From contig OY969418.1 in the NCBI GenBank assembly GCA_963699175.1, positions 6,510,001 to 6,574,000 of the forward strand: a DNA stretch of 64,000 nt, given 5' to 3'. This document shows, piece after piece, positions 51,998-63,100 of the stretch. The notes below the pieces were generated by a model that saw only the letters and a program-made list of their open reading frames with translations, was not told where the DNA came from and did no database searches. Source of the stretch: JACPYM01 sp963699175 (GTDB taxonomy: Bacteria > Acidobacteriota > Blastocatellia > RBC074). The position numbers and the translations under genes were made by a program. How positions within the stretch are numbered: position 1 is the first letter of the stretch; the number at the start of each line of letters is the position of its first letter.

Positions 51998-53242
51998 TTA
52001 CTTCGCTTTCACAAAATCAGCAGCGACCTTCTCACCTGCTTTGATTCCTTCGGTCACGATGACTTCGTTGCCATTTGAATCGCCGAGCTTGACCGATTGC
52101 TCGCGCCAACCGGCCTCGGTCTTGACCTTGACCTTTGAACCGTCCGCCGTCGAGCGCACGGCCTTGAGCGGTACGGCCAGACAATCGGCCAGCGTGCGCG
52201 TCTCTATCTTGGTTTTCACACTCATCGCCGGGCGCAGCAGTGACGTGTCCAGTTGATCGAGCTTGATCTGCACGTCCAACACCTTGTTCGGGATGTCCCA
52301 GGCCTTCGGGCGCACCAACGTGCCCATGTTGCTGACCTTGCCGAAGATGAACTTGCCGGGGAAGGCGTCAAGCGCGACTTCCACGCGTTGCCCGACTTTG
52401 AGCTTGCCAATGTCCACTTCGGGCACGAAGGCTTCGACGATGATCGTGTTGAGGTCAGGGATTTCCAGCACCGACAGGCCCGACCAGACGTTCTCGCCTA
52501 CCTGGAAGCGTTCGCCGTTCCATTTCGTTTTGTAGATGACCACGCCGTCGCGGTCGGCTTTGACCTGGAAATTGGCGCGACCCTGGTTGATTTGATTGAC
52601 GCGGTTTTCGGCGCGCGTCTTTTTGCTGAGGATGATTTGTTTGGTCGCCTCGCTCGATTTGGTGTGCCAATCAATCCGCTCTTTCAACGCGGCCACTTCG
52701 CGTTTGGCCTGTTCAAAAGCGAGCCGGTCTTCTTCGACCTTATTGAAGACTTCGAAGTTGCTAGCAGTGGCCTGTTTCAGCTTGAGCTTTTCGTAGTTGT
52801 TCTCTGACGTCGCCAGCCGAGCCAACAATTCCTGGCGTTCGAGGTCTATTTGCGACTGCGTCTTTTCAAGCTCCTTCTTGGCCTGATCGAGTTCGTTCTG
52901 AAGCCGCTGCAAGTCGTCATTCATCTTCTGTGCGTCGAAGGCGATGAGCGGATCGCCCGCTTTGACCGCTTTGCCTTCGGGGGTCATGTTGACGATCTGA
53001 AAATTCCAGTAATTGCCGAATTGCGGCGGCGCGCCAAAATTCTGCACCGAAGTCGCGCGCAGCACGCCGGTCGCGTCCACGCTAAAGCTGACCGTCTTGG
53101 GCGTCACCGCAATCTCATCGCCGGTCGCGGCGACTTTGGGCAACAGCGCCTGGATTTTAGTAGGCAGGTAAAAGTAAGCAGCTACGGCCAACACCACGAT
53201 GATGCCGGTAAATCCGAAGAGGCGTTTGGAATGTCTGGGCAT
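51998..53242 (-). CDS. Membrane-fusion protein (HlyD-like) with coiled coil
   Basis: Periplasmic adaptor of 414 aa with an N-terminal membrane helix (about 8-26). A lipoyl-type segment, MTPEGKAVKAGDPLIAFD, is near 86. A long coiled coil covers about 105-220. The barrel part contains VWSGLSVLEIPDLNTI. It is 25 bp after the first adaptor gene. Confidence 0.9.
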   Translation of the reverse strand: MPRHSKRLFGFTGIIVVLAVAAYFYLPTKIQALLPKVAATGDEIAVTPKTVSFSVDATGVLRATSVQNFGAPPQFGNYWNFQIVNMTPEGKAVKAGDPLIAFDAQKMNDDLQRLQNELDQAKKELEKTQSQIDLERQELLARLATSENNYEKLKLKQATASNFEVFNKVEEDRLAFEQAKREVAALKERIDWHTKSSEATKQIILSKKTRAENRVNQINQGRANFQVKADRDGVVIYKTKWNGERFQVGENVWSGLSVLEIPDLNTIIVEAFVPEVDIGKLKVGQRVEVALDAFPGKFIFGKVSNMGTLVRPKAWDIPNKVLDVQIKLDQLDTSLLRPAMSVKTKIETRTLADCLAVPLKAVRSTADGSKVKVKTEAGWREQSVKLGDSNGNEVIVTEGIKAGEKVAADFVKAK

Positions 53243-53267
53243 TATGGAACTCCTCCTGCAAAGACAG

Positions 53268-54536
53268 TTAAGGAATGAGCAAACGGTCGCCCTCTTTCAG
53301 CGCGCCATTATCTGCCACCGCATAATTGACCGCATCAGCCGCCAGCACCGTCACGGCAACTGAGCGCTGTAGGGTGTCACTTTCCCGCCTGGTGACGGTG
53401 GTACCTTCGCCTGCGAATTTGACTGCCACGCGCGGCACCAGCAATTGGCCTTTTATTTCGGCAATGATAATGCCGACTTGCGCTGACATCCCCGGCTTCA
53501 TCATCTCCGTCGCCGTGCGGTCAAGCCCGATGGTCACGCGAAAGACTTTGGCCTTGGCCATCCAACTGGCCTTGACTGCGGTCTCCGAAATTTCTTTGAC
53601 CTGTCCAGTAAAGACGCTGTCGGGAAAGCTGTCAATTTGGATCTGCGCCTGATTGCCGACGGAGAGCTTCGGGCCGTCCACTTCGTTGACCCTTGAGAGC
53701 ACCTCCATCTCGGTCAAATCGGGCAGGAACACAATCGGGAAGCCGCTCCACACCATATCGCCGACTTGCAGCTTACGCCGCTCCTGCCAATGGTCGTTGT
53801 AGATAACCATCCCATCGGTCGGTGCCTTGATCCGCATCCCGTCCAGCTTGCCGCGGTCTCGGTCGAGCTGCACTTGAAGCTTGTCCTTCTCAATGCTCTT
53901 GACCTGCAACTCGGCTGCCTGTTCTTTCTTGCGCTGTTCTATCTTGGAGAGCTGGTTGTTGTATTCGGCCTCGGCCTTTTCGAGCGCGAGTTGATTGTCT
54001 TGATACTCGCGGCGCGGGACGACTTCGGCGGGCACTTTAGCCTTAATCTTGGCCTGTTCGAAGGCGAGCCAGAGTTTGCTCAACTCGATTTCCAGATCGC
54101 GCAACACCGCCTCGTGCTGCGCGCGCGTCCTGACGACCTCGCTTTCGGCGGCAACCAGCCGCTCTTCTGTATCCTGAATTTTGCTGAGTACGGCTGTGCT
54201 GTCCAATTCGACCAGCAACTCACCAGCCTTGACGACGCTGCCTTCGGGCGGCAAGAAGACGATCTTGGCCTCGTCGGAGATATTGGCGTAAACGGTGCGC
54301 GACCGCACGGCGCGCAACTCACCGTCCAGCAGCAACAGCTTGCGCACCTCGCCGCGTTTCACCGCGACACTGCCCGCTTCGGCAGCGGCAGCCGGGGTGG
54401 TCGCGGTCAGGAAAGACAAGACGGGATTTTGCCGCGCGCGCCAAAACAAAGCGAACAGCGCCAGCAACAGTAGCAAGGTCGTTCCCGCCATCAACTGGGC
54501 CTGATGGCGGCGCAGGGTCGAGAATTGACTGGACAT
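53268..54536 (-). CDS. Membrane-fusion protein (HlyD-like) with long coiled coil
   Basis: Periplasmic adaptor (422 aa). A membrane anchor near 12-28 is followed by SVVKAGELLVELDS, the lipoyl motif, near 99. A long coiled coil spans about 120-225, and the barrel has VWSGFPIVFLPDLTEMEV. A CGGAGG ribosome-binding site lies about 12 bases upstream. It is the first gene of the operon. Confidence 0.9.
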   Translation of the reverse strand: MSSQFSTLRRHQAQLMAGTTLLLLLALFALFWRARQNPVLSFLTATTPAAAAEAGSVAVKRGEVRKLLLLDGELRAVRSRTVYANISDEAKIVFLPPEGSVVKAGELLVELDSTAVLSKIQDTEERLVAAESEVVRTRAQHEAVLRDLEIELSKLWLAFEQAKIKAKVPAEVVPRREYQDNQLALEKAEAEYNNQLSKIEQRKKEQAAELQVKSIEKDKLQVQLDRDRGKLDGMRIKAPTDGMVIYNDHWQERRKLQVGDMVWSGFPIVFLPDLTEMEVLSRVNEVDGPKLSVGNQAQIQIDSFPDSVFTGQVKEISETAVKASWMAKAKVFRVTIGLDRTATEMMKPGMSAQVGIIIAEIKGQLLVPRVAVKFAGEGTTVTRRESDTLQRSVAVTVLAADAVNYAVADNGALKEGDRLLIP

Positions 54537-54882
54537 ATAACTGGCCTCCGAATACGTCGGTTCAAACGTCAGTCAGTGGGTAAAAGTTGCACTTCTTCGT
54601 AGGGCAAGTGGTTTAGGTTAGCCGCAGAACGTCAGGAGCGCGCTAAGCTTGCACTAAAATGACCTTGAAGGAAAGAGCATGGCAGCTTGGCGAAGATAAC
54701 AGGTGACAAAATAGTGTTTCCATCCAACGCCTATCTCGGCTACACTGCCAGCTGCCTTTTCGTCAATTCTTTCATACTCCGTACGCTCTTAATCGGGTAA
54801 CGATCAAGCCTCACTGATCCCGCCCTAAACATTAACCCAGGCTGGCTTGGGCTGGCCGCAAATTTTGGAGGAGTTCGCTGTA
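54537..54882. other. Divergent intergenic region
   Basis: A 346-base region between the divergent adaptor operon and the TIGR03437 protein gene. Ribosome-binding sites are seen at both ends (CGGAGG on minus; GGAGGAG on plus at about 54867-54873). No convincing promoter, repeat or small gene was recognised. Confidence 0.5.
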
Positions 54883-57800
54883 ATGCTTCCCACTCAATCG
54901 CTTGGTGTGTGCCACCAAGTCCTTCGTTACATACGCCGTAATTCTTTCTCAACCTTACTACTGTCTGTCGCGCTGATCTGTGTAGTGACAGGCTATTTTT
55001 TGCGCGAACCGGCAGTCGCCGCCTTTGCGCAGACGCCGCAGACAATCACTTCGGTTTCAGCGGCGAGTTTTGAAAAGACCGTCACGCCGGAAGGCATTGC
55101 TGCGGGCTTCGGCAGCAATCTCGCCGCCACCACGGCCGGCGCGAATTCAGTGCCGTTGCCGACTACGCTCGGTGGTGTTTCGCTGACAGTTGCCGGGCGC
55201 AATGCGGGACTCTTTTTTGTTTCCGCAGGGCAGATTAACTACTTGATCCCGCCTGACACCCCAGTGGGTGACGCCGATGTGGTCGTGCGGTCGAATGGCA
55301 ACATCACGCACACGGGCAAGGTCACTATCGCCAGGGCCGCGCCCGCGCTCTTTGCGGCCAACGCTAACGGTTCGGGCGTTGCCAATGCTGTGGCGTTGCG
55401 TGTCGCAAGCAACGGGTCACAGAGTTTTGAACCGGTGGCCGTGCGCAACGGCAACACGTTCGTGACGCGACCGCTCAGCCTAGACCCGGCGACCGACAAA
55501 GTCTTTTTGGTGCTTTACCTCATTGGCGTGCGCGGCGCGGGGAACACTGATGGGAACAATACCAACGGTGTAGCGGAGAATGTGCGTGTGTTACTCGGCG
55601 GCACAGAATTCACGCCCAGCTTCGCCGGTCAGCAAGGTACATTCGCCGGACTGGATCAAATCAACCTTGAACTGCCGCGCACGTTGATCGGTCGCGGCAA
55701 GCTCGAACTGGCCGTGACTGCCGGTGGGTTGACCTCCAACGATGTCGAGATTGAGATCGCCGGAAGTGCAGGCACCAACCCGCCCGTCATCAGCGGCTTC
55801 GCGCCCGCGCTGGCCACGGCGAGCGAAACACTGACCATCAACGGCAACGGCTTTTCCAGCGTGCCCGGAAACAACACTGTGCTGATCAATGGCGCGGAGA
55901 CGCACGTAGTTGATTCGGCCTCTGCCACGCAATTGATCGTCAAAGTGCCTTACGGCGCAGAGACTGGACGCGTCGCTGTGCGCACCACGCAGGGTGAAGG
56001 TTCAAGCCCCAACAATGTTGCAGTGCGCACCACGCTCAGCGGCGTTGTCACTGACACCAATCGAAACCCATTGCCTGGCATTGAAGTCAGCTTCGGCACG
56101 GTCAAGACGACAACTAAGAGCGACGGCACTTATCTCTTGCGCGATGTCGCGCCGGGCCTCAACGTGCTCAAGCTTGATCCGTCGAATCTGCCACTCAACC
56201 CGCCGATACCGGCTTACAGCAAATTCACCACCGCCACTGCCGACCGCGACAACGTGAAGGGCAGCACTGCGCTGCAACCCGCGAGCGGCCAGGCGGTCAT
56301 CGTGCAGGGTAATGCGAGCGCGTCCGAAGAATCTGCCTTCATTGCAGAGCGACTGCTCGCGCCCGACGGCAGTGTGACGAATGGCGGCGTGACGTTCAAC
56401 GTCCCTGACAACGCCGTCGCCACCTTCCCCGGGGGCACGACTGGCAACCAGATTTTCCTGACGGTCATCGCCAATAGCCTCACACCCGCGCCGCTGCCCG
56501 CCGGGATTTTCAGTTCCGCCATCGCACAACTGACGCCCTACGGTGTGAAACTCAACCCCGGCGGCAAACTGACTTTCCCGAACACAGATGGCTTGCCCGC
56601 CAACGCTCAGGCTAAGCTCTACAAGCTTGATCAAACGTCGAACACCCCCACGGTTGGCACCTTTATTGAAGTTGGCACAGCGACGGTTTCTGCCGACGGC
56701 CAGCGCGTCGAAACCGGCGCGAACGCGATCACGGAGACGAGCATCTACTTCGTCGCCCTGCCGCGCCCTGTGACGACGGTGATCGGGCGCGTGGTTGACA
56801 GCGACGGCACGACACCGGTGCGGCGGGCACTGGTGAACTCGCGCGGCCAGGAGACATTCACCGACGGCAACGGCGGCTTCACGCTGCGCAACGTACCGCT
56901 GTCGGCCAACAACCAAGTCAGCATCGAAGCCAGCTTCATCCGCCCGACGAACCGCACCGACCGCGTCACGCGCTCCGGCATTGCGGCGGTCGCGGGCGGC
57001 ATCACGCGCATCACGCCTGACTTGGTCTTGCCCTCGCCGACGACGCAACCCAATCGCTTGCCGACGCTGATCGCTCCGGCGGTGGTATCGCTCAACGAAA
57101 ACGATACGCGCACAATAGGCTTGCTAGTCAGCGACCCTGACGCGGCGCAGATACTAACCGTGACCGTGACGGGTGCGCCCTTCGCCTCAATCGTGCAAAT
57201 TACCCAGGGAGTTTTTGCCTTGCGCCTCGCACCCGGCGCGAACACGGCGGGCAATTACACGTTGGCGGTGCGCGCCGCCGATAATCAGAACGGCGTGACG
57301 ACGGCCAACGTAGCCGTGACGGTTATCGCCGGCACGACAGCACGGTGGACGCAAACCGCCGGGCCAGAGGGCGCGACAATCAGAGCCTTGCTGGTGCAGG
57401 GCAGCAACGTGTTCGCCGGGACGCAAGGCGGCGTCTTCCGCTCAACCAATGATGGCGCCAGTTGGACGGCAGCCAACAACGGCCTGGCCGGACAGTTCGT
57501 CACCGCGCTTGCCGCAAACGGCACGACCTTGTTCGCTGGCACTATCGGCAGCGACTACGTCCTCTCGTCAGGCGGCGTCTTCCGCTCCACCGATAGCGGG
57601 GCAAGTTGGACGGCGGTCAATAACGGCCTGGGCAGTCTGGAGATTCAGTCGCTCGGCGTGAACGGCACGACGGTGTTTGCCGGAACGCCGAATGGCGTGT
57701 ACCGCTCGACCGACAACGGCGCAAGCTGGACGTTGGCCAACAACGGGCTGGGCACGCACCGCGCCCTTGCTTTTGCCGCTGTAGGCAACAACTTTTTTGC

Positions 57801-59064
57801 CGCCACGCTGACGGGCGGTGTCTTCCGCTCGACTGACAACGGGGCCAATTGGACGCCCGCCAACAACGGCTTGCTGGTTCCTGCCGTCTCTTCGCTGGCG
57901 GTGATCGGCACAACGCTGTTTGCCGGGACGGCGGGCGGCGGCGTCTTCCGCTCGACGGACAGCGGCGCGAGTTGGGTACCAGCCGTCAACGGCATGGGCT
58001 CGCAAGTCATCTCCGCGCTCGCCGTGAAAGGCACGACGCTGTTTGCCGGGACGCTGACAGGCAGCGCCTTTCGCTCGGTGGATAACGGCGCGAACTGGAC
58101 GGCGATCAACACCGGCTTGAACACCCAGATGATCAACTGTCTGGCGGCGAGCAGCACATCAGTGTTTGCCGGAGCGAACAGCGGCGTCTTTCGCACCAAC
58201 GATAACGGCGCAAACTGGGCAGCGTCGAACACGGGCCTGAACGGGCAACTGGTCTTCGCCCTGGCGGTAAACGGCCAGTCTCTGTTCGCCGCCACGTTCA
58301 GCGGCGTCTTTCGCACGACGAACGGCGGCGCGAACTGGACGCCGGTCAACAACGGCCTGCGCAATCCAATCGTCCTGTCGCTGCTGGTGAACGGTACGAC
58401 CCTGTTCGCCGGAACGGGCGGCGGTGGCGTCTTCCGCTCGACCGACAACGGCGCGAGTTGGACGCCAGCGAATAACGGGATGGTCGAGGAGACGGTGATC
58501 GCTCTGGCGGTAAACGGCTCGACCTTGCTGGCGGCCACGCAAGGCGGCGGCATCTTCCGTTCGACCGACAACGGCGCGAACTGGACGCCAGCCAACAACG
58601 GCTTGGGCAGTCTGAATCTATTCTCGCTTGTCGTGAGTGGCACGACGATCTTTGCCGGGACGGAAACGGCGGGCGTCTATCGCTCGACCGACGGAGGGAA
58701 TACCTGGACAGCGGCCAACACCGGGTTGACCAGTCCGGTAGCCTTCTCTTTAGGCGTGAACGGCACGACGGTCTTTGTCGGCACAGCTACCGGCCTCTTC
58801 CGCAGCACCGATAACGGGGCCACGTGGACGTCAGCGAACACGGGCTTGGCCGGGACGATTGTCTCTTCGTTTGCGGTGAGCGGACAGAGTTTGTTTGTCG
58901 GCACTGGCTTTGGCGGCGTCTTCCGCTCGGTTACCAACGGGACGGCCTGGACGCCGATCAATGAAGGCTTGACCAATCTGCTGGTCAAATCGCTGGCAAT
59001 CAGCGGCAATAATTTGTTCGCGGGTACGATAGGCAGTTCAGTCTTTAGCAGGCCGCTGCAGTAA
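54883..59064 (+). CDS. Giant secreted TIGR03437-type protein with propeller repeats
   Basis: Exported 1393-aa protein. A signal/anchor helix (about 24-42) precedes the TIGR03437 (Solibacter-type) domain: FGSNLA and FFVSAGQINYLIPPDTP. A TIG domain is near 300-375. A carboxypeptidase-regulatory-like domain near 385-470 (GVVTDTNRNPLPGIEVSFG), a second one near 635-710, and a cadherin/Ig-like domain near 725-815 follow. Residues from about 820 consist of 13 full repeats of about 42 aa plus a partial one, each with LFAGT..GGVFRSTDNGASW, as in BNR/VPS10-type beta-propellers. GGAGGAG precedes the ATG by about 9 bases. Likely adhesion or glycan binding; unproven. Confidence 0.9.
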   Translation: MLPTQSLGVCHQVLRYIRRNSFSTLLLSVALICVVTGYFLREPAVAAFAQTPQTITSVSAASFEKTVTPEGIAAGFGSNLAATTAGANSVPLPTTLGGVSLTVAGRNAGLFFVSAGQINYLIPPDTPVGDADVVVRSNGNITHTGKVTIARAAPALFAANANGSGVANAVALRVASNGSQSFEPVAVRNGNTFVTRPLSLDPATDKVFLVLYLIGVRGAGNTDGNNTNGVAENVRVLLGGTEFTPSFAGQQGTFAGLDQINLELPRTLIGRGKLELAVTAGGLTSNDVEIEIAGSAGTNPPVISGFAPALATASETLTINGNGFSSVPGNNTVLINGAETHVVDSASATQLIVKVPYGAETGRVAVRTTQGEGSSPNNVAVRTTLSGVVTDTNRNPLPGIEVSFGTVKTTTKSDGTYLLRDVAPGLNVLKLDPSNLPLNPPIPAYSKFTTATADRDNVKGSTALQPASGQAVIVQGNASASEESAFIAERLLAPDGSVTNGGVTFNVPDNAVATFPGGTTGNQIFLTVIANSLTPAPLPAGIFSSAIAQLTPYGVKLNPGGKLTFPNTDGLPANAQAKLYKLDQTSNTPTVGTFIEVGTATVSADGQRVETGANAITETSIYFVALPRPVTTVIGRVVDSDGTTPVRRALVNSRGQETFTDGNGGFTLRNVPLSANNQVSIEASFIRPTNRTDRVTRSGIAAVAGGITRITPDLVLPSPTTQPNRLPTLIAPAVVSLNENDTRTIGLLVSDPDAAQILTVTVTGAPFASIVQITQGVFALRLAPGANTAGNYTLAVRAADNQNGVTTANVAVTVIAGTTARWTQTAGPEGATIRALLVQGSNVFAGTQGGVFRSTNDGASWTAANNGLAGQFVTALAANGTTLFAGTIGSDYVLSSGGVFRSTDSGASWTAVNNGLGSLEIQSLGVNGTTVFAGTPNGVYRSTDNGASWTLANNGLGTHRALAFAAVGNNFFAATLTGGVFRSTDNGANWTPANNGLLVPAVSSLAVIGTTLFAGTAGGGVFRSTDSGASWVPAVNGMGSQVISALAVKGTTLFAGTLTGSAFRSVDNGANWTAINTGLNTQMINCLAASSTSVFAGANSGVFRTNDNGANWAASNTGLNGQLVFALAVNGQSLFAATFSGVFRTTNGGANWTPVNNGLRNPIVLSLLVNGTTLFAGTGGGGVFRSTDNGASWTPANNGMVEETVIALAVNGSTLLAATQGGGIFRSTDNGANWTPANNGLGSLNLFSLVVSGTTIFAGTETAGVYRSTDGGNTWTAANTGLTSPVAFSLGVNGTTVFVGTATGLFRSTDNGATWTSANTGLAGTIVSSFAVSGQSLFVGTGFGGVFRSVTNGTAWTPINEGLTNLLVKSLAISGNNLFAGTIGSSVFSRPLQ
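57340..59060 (+). repeat. Tandem BNR-like coding repeats
   Basis: About 13 in-frame units of roughly 125 bases within the giant protein. The units differ mostly at third positions and in short variable loops. Conserved words are TTCGCCGG, GTCTTCCGCTCGACCGA and AACGGCGC. They are coding repeats, not a CRISPR array. Confidence 0.85.
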
Positions 59065-59087
59065 GGCTGGTTGAGAAGGCACTATCA

Positions 59088-59136
59088 AAACAGCGAGAGC
59101 GCTAAGTTGCTCCAGCGCTCTCGCTGTTTATTGTTT
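59088..59136. terminator. Bidirectional terminator
   Basis: A 16-bp stem (59088-59103 with 59114-59129), with A-rich left and T-rich right flanks, lies between the convergent giant-protein gene and the PKD-like gene. Confidence 0.88.
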
Positions 59137-59203
59137 ACGGCCTGTCGTGCCATAAACGCCTTCAACTTCCGCGCGAACTACCTGACTGAGCAACTAGGGA
59201 CGG

Positions 59204-60106
59204 CTACCTTTTGGGGGGGCAGTAATTCACACGGATTGTTTTTGAGTCAAACGCGACTCTTGATGGAGCCTTCTCGACCTTAACAATAAACCTTTCCGAG
59301 ATAGTTCTGCCTGTGCTCGTCTGCCAGTTGTGGTACCTAACACCATTGTCATTCGGTTCACACCCACAGCCATCATCAACCTGTACTGTAATCGTGTAAT
59401 CGCCAGGTTTGAGGTTGGTTGTATCAAACGAGACATACGGGCCATCTCCAACAATTCGTCCACCTGTTGTACTCCACGAGTAAGAAAGAGTATCACCATC
59501 GGGGTCGGAAGCGCTGGCCCTTAACGCAACCTTGTCACCCACACATACTGTCTGAGCCGATTGGCGTTGGCGGTCAGTGGCATCATACGTGATTGGGCCA
59601 ATCTCTAGACTGACCGTGGGCGGTTGATTCGGCAAAACGGGTTCGGGAGCAATACTAAAGGGCATACGGGTATAGCCAATGAGGGAACCATTATTTCTTT
59701 CAACTCTTACTGTGATGACATAGTCTCCACGCTTGCTCTTTGACGCATCAAGAATAACCTCTGGTCCTTCACCAATTATCCGCCCCCCAGAAGTTTGCCA
59801 TTTGTATTTTAACTCTGGATGCATCGAACTCAGTACTTTGGCCCGTATTGGTGTTTCATCTCCAACACGGACACGCCCACGAATGGAATTCGGCTTTTTT
59901 GTAATTCCTACATACATCTCTATCATAACGGAGTTGTCACTAGATGCTTGAATCCCGGGCCGGAAAGGCGTTAATGACTCCCACAAATCCCCCCCAACTT
60001 TGGGGGAGTTTTCTACGAGAGGTACCCCAGCCGATAGTGTGACCAAATTTGTCAGGCACCAGAGCATAGAGATAAGACCAACGAGACTGCTGATTCGAAT
60101 GTTCAT
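59204..60106 (-). CDS. Secreted PKD-like domain protein
   Basis: Exported 300-aa protein with a signal peptide (about 1-26) and two PKD-like beta-sandwich domains (about 80-155 and 165-255). Both contain the WSTTGGRIVGDGPYVSFD kind of motif, and the second includes ASASDPDGDTLSYSW. A short tail follows. It starts 45 bp after the stop of the nSTAND-WD40 gene on the same strand, so the two may be co-transcribed. Function unknown. Confidence 0.78.
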   Translation of the reverse strand: MNIRISSLVGLISMLWCLTNLVTLSAGVPLVENSPKVGGDLWESLTPFRPGIQASSDNSVMIEMYVGITKKPNSIRGRVRVGDETPIRAKVLSSMHPELKYKWQTSGGRIIGEGPEVILDASKSKRGDYVITVRVERNNGSLIGYTRMPFSIAPEPVLPNQPPTVSLEIGPITYDATDRQRQSAQTVCVGDKVALRASASDPDGDTLSYSWSTTGGRIVGDGPYVSFDTTNLKPGDYTITVQVDDGCGCEPNDNGVRYHNWQTSTGRTISERFIVKVEKAPSRVAFDSKTIRVNYCPPKR

Positions 60107-60151
60107 GTGATCCCCAAGATTTAGCTAGATACTAGGCCATCAACATTAAGG

Positions 60152-63100
60152 CTATTTACGAAGAAACTGTCTCCGCTCATCCGCTGCCAATGGTCTTGTA
60201 ACTCGAGTATCTGCGAGCGCGCGGATATCCTTAATTGAGCCACAGACTGTACAAGCATAAATTCCTATGTTGACTTCACTACTAACCGTCAAGAACGATT
60301 TACCGTCAGGGCTGAACTCCGCATTAACCACTGGTGCTAGTTGCTCAAGTAATCCGCCCACACTATTGAGATTCCAATCCCCAGCAGTTCCATATTGGAG
60401 CGGGGTTGCCCAGAGGCGAACCATCTTATCGTCACTTGCTGTAATAACCCATGCCCCGTCAGGACTGAAAGCCGCACTACGTACCCGGCCAGCATGGCCT
60501 TGTAATACACCCAGGGGGTGACCAGCATTAGCATCCCATACTCGCGCGGTATTGTCTTGACTAGCTGTCACTACCCAGCGGCCATTAGGGCTAAACGATG
60601 CCTTAAACACAGGGCCGGTGTGCCCACGTAGCTCAGCCTGTAAGCGCCCATTACCCGCATCCCATATCCGCGCGGTAGCATCTTCGCTTGCTGTTACAAT
60701 TTTCTTTCCGTCAGGGCTGAAGGCAGCGTCGTAAACCTGACCAATGTGACCTTCCATTGGTGAGCCTATTGTATGGCCTGTGGAAACATCCCACATGCAC
60801 ACTGTACCATCGTCACTCGCTGTGATTATCTTTTCGCCAGTGGGGTTAAAGGTAGCCTTCAAGATCAAGCTCTCATGCACTGGTAACATCCTGATGCTCC
60901 GCCCAGTATTCGCGTCCCAAATCTGGGTTGTCTTGTCCTCACTAGCTGTTACAATTTTCTTGCCATCAAGGCTAAACGCCACGCTTTGCACCTTCCCTGT
61001 ATGCCCACGTAAAATTGCCAGCCTCTTCCCTGTTTTTGCATCCCATATCTCCGCCGAATTGTCTTGGGTGGCTGTTACTACAAGGCTACCATCAGCGGAA
61101 AAGGCTCCACTAGAACCGCTCAAGGCGAATTGTTGTTGCCAAGTGGCGACTTCCCATATTCGTGCAGTTTCATCTTCACTTGAGGTAACCAGCCGCTTCC
61201 CATCAGTGCTAAAAGCTACGCTAAGTATACCTTTTGTGTGTCCTCTGAGCACTAGCAAGGTTCGACCGGTGCTTGCATCCCATACCCGTGCGGAACCATC
61301 AAGGCTCGCTGTAGCAATAAGCTTGTTATCGTAACTAATCGCTACTTTATTGATTGGTTCGGAATGTCCTTGAAGTATATGCAGGGTTTCTCCAGTGCTT
61401 GCATCCCACACCCGCGCTGTGCCATCTTCGCTTATAGTAACGACAGCCTTATCATCATTGCTGAAGATTGCGCCTCGGACTTCGTCTTTATGTCCTTTTA
61501 ATTGAACTAGCTGGTGTCCAGTGCTTGTTTCCCAAATGCAGGCTGTTTTGTCATTGCTCGCTGTCACGGCGAATGCTCCATTGCTGCTAAACACTGCAGT
61601 GTTTACATAGTTCTGATGTTTTAAGATTGCCAGTGCTCTCCCACTCTGCGCATCCCAAATTCGTGCTGTGCCATCTTGCCCGGCCGTAATAATCTTGCTT
61701 CCGTCGGCGCTGAATGTTGGAGTTCTAACCGCAGTGGAAGATTGAGAATTAATTGTGTCTCCGTGTCCGCGCAACACTACTTTGCTTGTGCTTGCACTAA
61801 CATCCCATACTTGCGCCGTGCCATCTTGGCTTGCTGTCACGACTAATCTGCCGTTGGGGCTAAAGCTTGCACCAGTCAAAGCCTTGTTGTGACCCCGCAG
61901 CACCGCCAAATTCTTCCCGCTACTCGTCTCCCACACCTGTGCTGTCTTGTCTTCACCGGCTGTAATAATCATCGTACCATCAAGGCTAAACGCGGCGTTC
62001 TGAACTTTGCCTATATGTCCCCGCAATTCAACTTGGCTGCGTCCACTACGTGCATCCCACACTCGTGCTGTCCCATCTTCGCTTGCCGTTAAAATCAACT
62101 TGTTGTCGGGGCTGAACACTGCTCGTATAATGGTGCCACTGTGCCCGCGAAGTGTAACGCGCAAGTGCGATTCAAGTAGTGATGATCGCAAGGCTTCCTC
62201 AGCTATATCTGTGTTATGAGTATCTACTGCTTCCATTGCTAGTAATAAGCCCAACTCTGGATCAACTGGCAATTGGGACTTTGCCATTGCTGCTAATTCA
62301 CGGGAATGATAATCAGCTTGTTGTCGCTTACCAAAAACCAAAACAAGGCACAATATAAGTATAAGAATGGGTATGCTGGTCAGGAGATAGCGTTGCCTGC
62401 GACGGGCATTTTTTTGAGTCTCGGCTGCTGTAAAACTGGCGTTCAAAAACGCTAGTTCAAGTTTGTTCATCTCTCCCTTATTGGTTTGCCTCCATTCATC
62501 AACTTGTATCAACCGTGCACCCTGATACAGATAGCTTTTGTCCTTATTATGCTTATCCCATTCTTTCGCATCTTCGGCCAAGCGGTGATGCAAACGCAGC
62601 CCTTCGCGGTCACCAGTAATCCATTGATTCAAGCGTGGCCAGCCACGAATCAACGTTTCATGCGCAACATCTAATTGCACTTCGCCGCCAGCGTCGCGGC
62701 TGGTGGTAATCAAACGGGCCTCTTTACTGGCCAACGCTGCAATTACTTTTTCGACAGCATCTTGCTCTTCTGGTTTGGCCCACAACTCATTCTTTGCAGC
62801 GCGACGACGCGTATCAGCAGTACCTTCGCCAGGTTGTGTTAACCGCAGCATTACGCGGCGCAAGATAGTCTGCTGCTCCGGTGTGAACCGTGCGAAGATC
62901 GCTTCAGCTTTTTGGGCAAGTGCCCCTTGCACGCCGCCGCTTCGCTCATAAGACTGCATGGTTAGCATGTTTTCGCGGCTGCGCTTTTCAAACAGTTCGC
63001 GCAACGCGTGTTCAAGCAGCGGTAACGCGCCTGGCTCGCGGCCTACGTCGTTGAGAATGCGTTCGACTAGGCTCAACTCGAAACGCAAGCCCGCCAACCG

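Noticed and set aside
56002..58643. Long minus-strand frames over the giant repeat protein
   Set aside because: They arise from the codon pattern of the repeats and show no independent features.
57340..59060. Regularly spaced repeats that could be read as a CRISPR array
   Set aside because: The unit length of about 125 bases, the unbroken reading frame and the absence of unique spacers fit coding repeats.
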